Shown one piece after another: positions 1-5,854 of a stretch of DNA of 10,523 nucleotides. Origin of the DNA: Desulfobacteraceae bacterium (GTDB lineage Bacteria > Desulfobacterota > DSM-4660 > Desulfatiglandales > B25-G16); the NCBI GenBank assembly GCA_028572035.1, contig JAPVWE010000027.1, positions 1-10,523 on the forward strand, given 5' to 3'. The notes under the pieces were generated by a model. That model saw nothing but the letters and a program-made list of their open reading frames with translations, was not told where the DNA came from and searched no databases. Positions within the stretch are counted from its first letter, which is position 1; each line of letters begins with the position of its first letter. A program made the translations under genes and the position numbers.

Positions 1-206
1 GGTTCAACGTTCAGGGTTAGGGACAAGGACAAAATTGAAGACCCGAAGTCCTCGTAAAAAATGCTGGTTTTGCCACATAATTGCCAATGCGCCGCCAACT
101 TTCAGATTGGGAATGACGAAGCCAGGCGTTTCTCACATAAATACGCCTCCAAAATGGAGTCCGGGGACAAGAACGTAACCTTGAACCCTGAACCCGTGAA
201 CGGTTA
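1..206. repeat. Imperfect long inverted repeat upstream of purB
   Basis: The arms GTTCAGGGTT (9-18) and AACCCTGAAC (184-193) are perfect reverse complements. They extend outward through GGTTCA at 1-6 against TGAAC at 197-201 with a one-base length difference. Both arms are followed inward by GGGACAAG or GGGGACAAG-type sequence. About 165 bp lie between the arms and hold a 39-codon minus-strand open stretch (17-136, GTG start) of no recognised family. The left arm may continue beyond the window. The layout looks like a dispersed or MITE-like intergenic repeat, but copy number cannot be seen here. Confidence 0.5.
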
Positions 207-224
207 CAAAAGGAGTTTGTAAAT

Positions 225-242
225 TTCTGTTATAAAACAGAA
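225..242. promoter_or_regulatory. Small palindrome before purB
   Basis: TTCTGTT (225-231), the four-base loop ATAA, and AACAGAA (236-242) form a perfect 7-bp inverted repeat. It lies 12 bp upstream of the purB Shine-Dalgarno sequence TTGAGG (255-260). It could be an operator or a weak RNA hairpin in the leader. It does not resemble the E. coli PurR box. No convincing -35/-10 pair could be assigned around it, although TATAAA occurs at 231-236 within it. Confidence 0.3.
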
Positions 243-267
243 CAGCGGCGGTATTTGAGGCAGATAA

Positions 268-1560
268 ATGATTGAACGGTATACACTTCCAAAGATGGGC
301 AAGATATGGGAGCCCCAGAATCGCTTTGCCAAATGGCTTCAGGTTGAAATACTTGTATGCGAGGCAATGGCCAAAGAGGGGATGATCCCAGAGAAATCAC
401 TTGATACTATTAAGAAAAAGGCACGATTTTCTATTGATAGGATCCAAGAAATTGAGGAAGAGGTAAAACATGATGTTATTGCCTTCTTGACAAATGTGGA
501 GGAGTATGTTGGTCCTGACGCCCGCTTCATCCATATGGGTCTCACCTCATCTGATATCTTGGATACTGCCTTTGCCCTGCAACTTAAAGAGGCAATGCTG
601 ATAATCATAGATGATGTTGGCAATCTTCTCCTTGTTTTGAAGGACAAGGCCTTTGAGCATAAGAACACTGTAATGATCGGGCGGTCCCATGGCATCCATG
701 CCGAACCTATAACATTCGGTCTTAAGTTAGCAGTGTGGTACAGTGAGATGAAAAGGAACCTCACAAGACTTGAACAGGCATTGGATGTGATAGGCTATGG
801 CAAGATATCCGGGGCTGTAGGTACTTTTGCCAATATCCCCCCTCAGATTGAAAACTATGTCTGTAATCAGTTAGGCCTAAGGCCGGCAGAGATCTCCACC
901 CAGATTATTCAAAGAGACAGACATGCGCACTATTTTACCACCTTAGCCATCCTTGCAGGCTCAATTGAAAAGATAGCTGTTGAGATAAGACATCTCCAAA
1001 GAACAGAGGTTGGGGAGGTGGAAGAGGCCTTTACTCCGGGACAAAAGGGCTCATCAGCTATGCCCCACAAAAAGAACCCTATTGGCTCAGAAAATCTCTC
1101 AGGACTGGCCCGGCTTGTTAGGTCTAACTCCCTTGCCGCCATGGAAGATATTGCCCTGTGGCACGAACGGGATATCACTCATTCCTCTGTGGAAAGGGTA
1201 GTGGCACCAGATAGCTCCATCCTTATAGATTACATGCTCAATCGGTTAACAAGGATGATAAAGAATCTGGTAGTGAAAAAAGATAGTATGGCCAAGAACC
1301 TTGAAAAGCTAAAGGGTCTGATCTTTTCTCAGCAGGTATTACTGGCTCTGGTAGCCAAAGAGTGCTCCCGTCAGCATGCCTATTCATTAACGCAAAGAAT
1401 CTCTCTCCAGGCCTGGAATACTGGAGAAAGTTTCAAGCAGCTTCTTGCAAGCGATCCGGATATTCAAAAGTATCTTGACAGCAAGGAGATGGAAGAGATA
1501 TTTTCCGTCAACTATCATCTAAAACATGTGGAGGAAATCTTTGCCAGGGTGTTCCAATAA
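268..1560 (+). CDS. purB: Adenylosuccinate lyase (PurB)
   Basis: Cytosolic fumarase/aspartase-superfamily lyase. It acts twice in purine synthesis, releasing fumarate from SAICAR to give AICAR and from adenylosuccinate to give AMP. The 430-residue length is typical of the short bacterial form. Visible landmarks are His68 (KHDV), His89 within IHMGLTSSD (88-96), the GRSHGIHAEPITFG block (138-151) with His141 as expected general acid, and the superfamily signature loop GSSAMPHKKNP (261-271) carrying the catalytic serine. These histidine positions match those I recall for the Bacillus/Thermotoga enzymes. The ATG start has SD TTGAGG seven bases upstream. The gene opens the plus-strand run; the next frame begins inside its last codons, so the two are probably translationally coupled. 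No missing residue or frameshift is seen. Confidence 0.97.
   Translation: MIERYTLPKMGKIWEPQNRFAKWLQVEILVCEAMAKEGMIPEKSLDTIKKKARFSIDRIQEIEEEVKHDVIAFLTNVEEYVGPDARFIHMGLTSSDILDTAFALQLKEAMLIIIDDVGNLLLVLKDKAFEHKNTVMIGRSHGIHAEPITFGLKLAVWYSEMKRNLTRLEQALDVIGYGKISGAVGTFANIPPQIENYVCNQLGLRPAEISTQIIQRDRHAHYFTTLAILAGSIEKIAVEIRHLQRTEVGEVEEAFTPGQKGSSAMPHKKNPIGSENLSGLARLVRSNSLAAMEDIALWHERDITHSSVERVVAPDSSILIDYMLNRLTRMIKNLVVKKDSMAKNLEKLKGLIFSQQVLLALVAKECSRQHAYSLTQRISLQAWNTGESFKQLLASDPDIQKYLDSKEMEEIFSVNYHLKHVEEIFARVFQ
1530..1534 (+). promoter_or_regulatory. Shine-Dalgarno site supporting a TTG start inside purB
   Basis: GGAGG at 1530-1534 lies six bases before TTG at 1541, in the frame of the downstream lipoprotein. 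The in-frame ATG at 1526 has no purine-rich site before it. The SD therefore favours TTG 1541, although the same bases also encode the purB C-terminus and could be chance. Confidence 0.45.
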
Positions 1561-2179
1561 TAGAGTCATTTCTCTTGTATATCCATTTTGTTTCCTTATC
1601 CTACTCCTGTATCTTTTTTCGGCATGTGCTTCATCACGGAATATATACAATAAGCTTTCCGATACAGAATATACCTCTTCCGATTACAGGATTATTCTTG
1701 AAAGGTGGACAAGAAAAGGTTCAATACATAAGGGCCTAAGAACAGAGCTACTTATTACAGCCACATATAAGGCGGAGGAGTTCAGGAGGGCTTACACAGA
1801 AGAATATACGAGGGTTTATATGCTAAGCTCTACTCAAAACGCAAACATGAGGGATGATCAAATAGAGGCAGCCGAAGATTATGATGACTTTTTGGTGTCA
1901 ATATATACACAGGAGAAAGAATGGGATGACTTCTCGGAAAGAGATTCTCTGTGGAAGGTTTATCTCATCAAGGATGGGCAATTCAGGATAGAACCATTAG
2001 AAATCAGAAAGGTTAAGAAAAGCAGAACATTGTCTGAATCTTTTTATCCCTTTATATCTCCCTGGTCAAGTATCTACATTTTCAGATTCAAGAAGAAAGA
2101 TTGTCCTCAGGCTTCTAAATCTGTTGAATTGGTCCTTACGAGTGCACCGGGGTCTACTATACTTAAATGGGATCTTTAG
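1541..2179 (+). CDS. Putative lipoprotein of unknown function
   Basis: No family recognised. The N-terminus has the form of a lipoprotein signal: one or more basic residues, the hydrophobic stretch VISLVYPFCFLILLLY, then LFSAC, a good lipobox whose cysteine would be lipidated. The mature part (about 185 residues) is polar and rich in Tyr, Glu, Asp and Arg, with no further membrane segment. It should therefore sit on the outer leaflet of the inner membrane or on the outer membrane. The TTG at 1541 is preferred because of GGAGG at 1530-1534; ATG 1526 would add five residues (MWRKS) and give a more basic n-region. Either start overlaps the 3' end of purB. The 3' end overlaps the next frame by 13 nt. 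Its place before two peptidoglycan-trimming enzymes suggests an envelope role, but nothing in the sequence shows an activity. Reality of the gene is well supported; function is not. Confidence 0.75.
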   Translation: MPGCSNNRVISLVYPFCFLILLLYLFSACASSRNIYNKLSDTEYTSSDYRIILERWTRKGSIHKGLRTELLITATYKAEEFRRAYTEEYTRVYMLSSTQNANMRDDQIEAAEDYDDFLVSIYTQEKEWDDFSERDSLWKVYLIKDGQFRIEPLEIRKVKKSRTLSESFYPFISPWSSIYIFRFKKKDCPQASKSVELVLTSAPGSTILKWDL

Positions 2180-3531
2180 TATTGAATAGAGATCTGTTCA
2201 AAAAATCAGCTTTTTTAGGTATCAAAGTCTTTTTGCTTCTGGCTCTCTATCCTCAAATAACCGGGGCTGCCCTGACAAAGCCGGTAGCTCTAGAGGGAAG
2301 AGTAGCGGGCCTTGTACCAGACTCCTTGCTTCACTTCTCCCCTAAAAGTCCTCAATACGTACTCCTGGTGGAAAAATCTACCCAGAAGGCCTACCTTTAC
2401 CGGAGCAGAAATGTAGACCATCCGGTCAAGGTCTATTCATGTTCTACTGGCGAGAATAAGGGACCTAAGTTTGACAAGGATGATAAAAGGACACCAGAAG
2501 GTGTATATTTTATTACCAATTCATTTAGAGAGAAAGAGCTGTCCCCTACTTACGGAGCTGGGGCCTTTCCAATTGACTATCCCAGCCCCATGGACCGCAA
2601 ATTGGGGAGAAGAGGATATGGGATATGGATTCATGGAACCAATCAGACCCTTAAGCCATGGGATACCAATGGCTGCGTTGCTTTTCGTAACGAGGACATA
2701 ATTGAGCTTTCTGCGTATTTGGGCGAAAGGCATACACCGATCATAATAACCCAAAGGATCAACTTCATTGACAAGAAAGAGCTCCAAAGAGAGAGGGCAG
2801 AGCTCAAGAGATCCATTATGGACTGGTTAGAGACCTGGAGAGAGGGCCGCATTGATCTCTATATGTCCTTTTATCCCAAGGAGTTCACGGCGGCAGGGAA
2901 AAACTGGCATCAGTGGCGTGCCCATAAGAGGCGTTTAAGTGAGAAATATGGCAAGATAGATATTGAAATAGATACTCTACAGATTCTAAAGGAAAATGGA
3001 ATCGCCCTGGCGAAGTTTAATCAGGTCTATAAGGCCAATGGGTTTTTTAGCGTTGGAGAGAAGAGACTCTACTTACAGAAGAAGAGTCCTGAATGGAAGA
3101 TCATGGATGAATTCTTCAAGAAAAAAAAGGAGTTTGCCCAGAAGGTGCCCTCAAGGCTAAGGAGGGAGGAAGAATTCTTGACTATCAAACGCCTGGTATC
3201 TAATTGGCAAAAGGCCTGGCAGGAAAAGAATCTTCAAAGGTATATGGCTAACTATTCAGAAGACTTTTCTTCCCTCGGCCTGGATCGTAAGGGTTGGAAG
3301 AGGCACAAATCCGAAATCAATAAGAGATATGGTCAAATCAGGGTTACTATTAGCAATCTGAGGATAAAGCTACTGTCATCTGAAAGGGCAACAGTGTACT
3401 TCGATCAGGAGTACAGTGCCGATAGATACCATGACATGGGGAAAAAAACGATTAAACTTATCAAGAGAGACGGGAGATGGAAAATCAAGAGAGAGATATG
3501 GGTCCCGACAGCAAGGGGGAAAAGGAGATAG
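2167..3531 (+). CDS. YkuD-fold L,D-transpeptidase/L,D-carboxypeptidase, Csd6/Pgp2-like, with two NTF2-like repeats
   Basis: Secreted peptidoglycan enzyme. Residues about 8-35 form a signal peptide (RDLFKK, then the hydrophobic stretch FLGIKVFLLLALY, then ITGAA). The YkuD catalytic domain spans about 62-195: the region with STGENKGPKF, TPEGVYFI, then IWIHGTN with His156 and DTNGCVAFRN with nucleophile Cys170. The usual SHGC box reads TNGC here. Two related domains follow, about 213-316 and 340-446. Both show a W(x)3W start, YM-x2-Y, W-x2-HK, YG-x-I, an F-x-Q-x-Y strand and a final WKI, typical of the NTF2-like tail in the Csd6 family. H. pylori Csd6 has one such tail and trims tetrapeptide stems to tripeptides, so an L,D-carboxypeptidase role is as likely as cross-linking. 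The start is uncertain: ATG 2167 overlaps the upstream gene by 13 nt with a weak SD, and TTG 2182 is possible. Confidence 0.88.
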   Translation: MGSLVLNRDLFKKSAFLGIKVFLLLALYPQITGAALTKPVALEGRVAGLVPDSLLHFSPKSPQYVLLVEKSTQKAYLYRSRNVDHPVKVYSCSTGENKGPKFDKDDKRTPEGVYFITNSFREKELSPTYGAGAFPIDYPSPMDRKLGRRGYGIWIHGTNQTLKPWDTNGCVAFRNEDIIELSAYLGERHTPIIITQRINFIDKKELQRERAELKRSIMDWLETWREGRIDLYMSFYPKEFTAAGKNWHQWRAHKRRLSEKYGKIDIEIDTLQILKENGIALAKFNQVYKANGFFSVGEKRLYLQKKSPEWKIMDEFFKKKKEFAQKVPSRLRREEEFLTIKRLVSNWQKAWQEKNLQRYMANYSEDFSSLGLDRKGWKRHKSEINKRYGQIRVTISNLRIKLLSSERATVYFDQEYSADRYHDMGKKTIKLIKRDGRWKIKREIWVPTARGKRR

Positions 3532-4262
3532 TAAGGCCCCCTAAGAACAAAGAGCGTCTGACAATCATAATCTTTAAGAAGGTAGGCAAGGCGAGGACAA
3601 TTGTAATATCTCCCCACTTCATCTTAGGGGCTTTTCTCTTCTTCCTCTTCTATATTGTTGCTACCATTTATTTTGCAAACAAATACCTTGCATACTTTTA
3701 TCCTATTGAATCCATATATCCTTTTAAATGCATAGGGACAGATAAAGTGCAGGCAGATAAGATAGCCGAACTCATCAGAGAGCGTATCAAGACAAAGAAA
3801 GGTCTTGAGAAGTCTAAACAACATATTGCCCTGCTGGAATACTTGATGGAGGAGAAAGAGCAAAATCGAGAGCCAGTGTCCACAAGTGACTACACTGAAT
3901 CATCTTCGCCCATACTTGTGGGAATAGAGGAACTAAAGGTAAAACGCGATAGATCGACGATTGATGTTACCTTCAGGATTGTAAACAAACAGTCAAATGA
4001 GAAATCTATAGGTGGATATATCTTTATGCTTGCCAGCATAAGAGATTCAGATCGATCTGAGGTGTGGGTTTATCCCAGCTCACCGCTCAAAGATGGGCTC
4101 CCGATAAACTACAGGCGTGGGCAGCGCTTTTTCATCCAGAGATTCAAATCCATCAGCAGTAAATATACACTAAGCAGATCAACGGATAAGCCACTCCTCT
4201 TGGAGATACTGGTATATGACAGAGATGGGGAATTGATCTTAAAGAAGGTAGTCGAGGTGTAG
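3477..4262 (+). CDS. Single-pass membrane protein of unknown function
   Basis: No family recognised. A basic cytosolic N-terminus of about 45 residues (rich in Lys/Arg) precedes one strong hydrophobic segment, about residues 47-68 (FILGAFLFFLFYIVATIYFAN). A Lys/Glu-rich helical stretch about 90-130, possibly a short coiled coil, comes next. A Ser/Thr-rich linker follows, then a beta-rich domain about 143-261. The predicted arrangement is N-in with a periplasmic C-terminal domain. The N-terminal pattern (TIIIFKK...ARTIVISPHF, then TM) resembles the membrane anchors of M23 peptidases and cell-shape proteins, but no peptidase motif is present. ATG 3477 overlaps the upstream gene by 55 nt. ATG 3498, behind an AAGAGAGAG tract, is an equally good start. 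The gene ends one base before the next ATG, so coupling with the M99 peptidase is likely. A scaffold or partner role is inference from context. Confidence 0.75.
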   Translation: MENQERDMGPDSKGEKEIVRPPKNKERLTIIIFKKVGKARTIVISPHFILGAFLFFLFYIVATIYFANKYLAYFYPIESIYPFKCIGTDKVQADKIAELIRERIKTKKGLEKSKQHIALLEYLMEEKEQNREPVSTSDYTESSSPILVGIEELKVKRDRSTIDVTFRIVNKQSNEKSIGGYIFMLASIRDSDRSEVWVYPSSPLKDGLPINYRRGQRFFIQRFKSISSKYTLSRSTDKPLLLEILVYDRDGELILKKVVEV

Positions 4263-4263
4263 A

Positions 4264-5763
4264 ATGGGTCCTCGTTATCTGAGATCTACGAGCAGGCTTA
4301 GTTTCCTCTTTCTGATTAGTATCCAATGCCTTCTTTTGATGTACCCGGGAAATACCCAGGGCAGAAGAGAAAACCTTGTTTATTTTCCAAATACTCCCTA
4401 TGAATTAAACATATACAAGATTTACGGCAAGCAACCTGGAAAAACCCTGATGCTGATTGGCGGGATTCAGGGTAACGAACCCGGCGGGTTTCTCTCAGCT
4501 GACCTCTATGCAGACATGAGTCTATCCAAAGGCAATCTCATTGTCGTTCCCAGGGCTAATTTCTATTCCATCCTCCTGAATCAAAGGGGATCTCATGGGG
4601 ATATGAATAGAAAATTTGCCGATAGGCCTGAGAGGGTGAGCATGGACGATAGGATTGTATCCATACTCAAGGAGCTGATTGCCGAGAGTGACTATCTTCT
4701 TAACCTCCACGATGGCTCTGGCTACTACTACCCCAAGCATATAAGCAGGTGGCGCAATCCCAGGGCATTCGGGCAGTCCATAATCGCAGATTCTGAGAAC
4801 TATACGATATCGGGCAAGAACAAGGTGTTACGATTAAAGGATATGGCCGAAACGGTAATAAGGGAGATGAATCAAGAGATTACTAATGATCTCCATAAAT
4901 TCCGTTTCAATAACACCCGCACAAACAAGCCAGATAGCATACACCGGGAACAGTTAAAATCAGCCACATACTATGCCCTGACTAAGCATCATATCCCTGC
5001 ATTCGGGATTGAGACATCTAAGTTTCTACCATCTATTGATGTGAAGGTCAGATACCATAATCTGGCTATCAATGCATTTATGAAGCTTTTTGGTATTATC
5101 CCGGAACAGCCAGGTCTATTTCTGGATCCACCAGAGTTGAAATACCTAATCGTATCAATAAATGGTCAGATCCCTATAGTAATAAAAAATAGGCAGACAT
5201 TAAATATCATGGCCGGTGATACTATCAACATCGCTCACGTAGAGGCCAATTATGATAGAGGATTGAGCGTGGATATCCTTGGATATGGTAGTCTGAATGA
5301 CTTTCGAAAGGATTTCTCGATCTATAAGGATACCAGCTTGATTATCAGGAAGGACAACAAGGTATTTGCCCAGATGCCTATAAGGATGAGCAAGAAGAAG
5401 ACGGCTAGCCTCAGATCTCGCAACAAGGAGATAGTCTCTCATTTTGTTATTGAGATAAACACGAAGAAACAACTTCTCAAAAATGGTGAAACCCTTGATA
5501 TCGTTCGGGGAGACCTTTTAAAGATAATAGATATCTTTCCTGAAAGGCTGGCGGAGCAACAGAACGTGTGTGTAAACTTCAAAGGGTTTGTTGGAAACTG
5601 GAAAAATAATACCGGTGAGGATAGAGGATATCTAATCGATACTGGCAGGGATCTTCTCGCTCGTTACTCTTTGCATGGACAGAGAAAGCTGTACAAGATT
5701 GTTGTCTCACAAGGGAAGGAAACTTTAGGTAAAATGCTGGTAAGGATAACCGAACCGTCTTAA
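4264..5763 (+). CDS. M99/M14-type zinc carboxypeptidase, Csd4/Pgp1-like
   Basis: Secreted peptidoglycan D,L-carboxypeptidase candidate. A signal peptide covers about residues 1-33 (RYLRSTSR, hydrophobic SFLFLISIQCLLLMY, then GNTQG). The M14-fold domain covers about 35-280. The zinc site reads GGIQGNEPGG, placing Gln69 where classical M14 enzymes have His, with Glu72 and later His149 in NLHDGSGYY. H. pylori Csd4 (M99) is known for the same Gln-Glu-His ligand set. Other expected residues are Arg108, Asn115-Arg116 (DMNRKF) and catalytic Glu250 in FGIETSKF. The remaining 220 residues form two beta-rich modules, about 290-375 and 392-497, consistent with the M99 middle and C-terminal domains. Csd4 removes mDAP from tripeptide stems, giving dipeptides. 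The start is secure: GAGG at 4254-4257 lies six bases before ATG, one base after the upstream stop. Last gene of the plus-strand run. Confidence 0.87.
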   Translation: MGPRYLRSTSRLSFLFLISIQCLLLMYPGNTQGRRENLVYFPNTPYELNIYKIYGKQPGKTLMLIGGIQGNEPGGFLSADLYADMSLSKGNLIVVPRANFYSILLNQRGSHGDMNRKFADRPERVSMDDRIVSILKELIAESDYLLNLHDGSGYYYPKHISRWRNPRAFGQSIIADSENYTISGKNKVLRLKDMAETVIREMNQEITNDLHKFRFNNTRTNKPDSIHREQLKSATYYALTKHHIPAFGIETSKFLPSIDVKVRYHNLAINAFMKLFGIIPEQPGLFLDPPELKYLIVSINGQIPIVIKNRQTLNIMAGDTINIAHVEANYDRGLSVDILGYGSLNDFRKDFSIYKDTSLIIRKDNKVFAQMPIRMSKKKTASLRSRNKEIVSHFVIEINTKKQLLKNGETLDIVRGDLLKIIDIFPERLAEQQNVCVNFKGFVGNWKNNTGEDRGYLIDTGRDLLARYSLHGQRKLYKIVVSQGKETLGKMLVRITEPS

Positions 5764-5793
5764 AGGCACCTAATCCAGATCTGATCCTAACAT

Positions 5794-5854
5794 TTAAACT
5801 TCAGGCCTGCCCGCAACGCTCTCGCTTGCGAGGCGGGCGGGCACTTCAGTTTAA
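5794..5854. terminator. GC-rich stem-loop between convergent operons, likely bidirectional terminator or REP-like element
   Basis: GCCTGCCCGC (5805-5814) pairs with GCGGGCGGGC (5833-5842) over 10 bp with one G-U. Inside it, CTCGC (5821-5825) and GCGAG (5828-5832) form a second stem with a TT loop. Outside, TTAAACT (5794-5800) pairs with AGTTTAA (5848-5854). The structure sits between the 3' ends of the M99 gene and the RNase gene and reaches the RNase stop codon (5851-5853). Only short T-runs follow on either strand, so it is not a textbook intrinsic terminator. Its GC content exceeds the surroundings, which suggests a mobile palindromic element recruited as a terminator. Confidence 0.6.

Noticed and set aside
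225..242. Palindrome before purB considered as a PurR-type purine operator
   Set aside because: TTCTGTT/AACAGAA does not fit the ACGCAAACG-type PurR box, and no purine riboswitch fold is recognisable upstream.
339..764. 141-codon open frame on the minus strand inside purB
   Set aside because: It lies wholly antisense to well-conserved purB codons, has no recognisable domain, and is Ser/Ile-rich as expected from reading such codons backwards.
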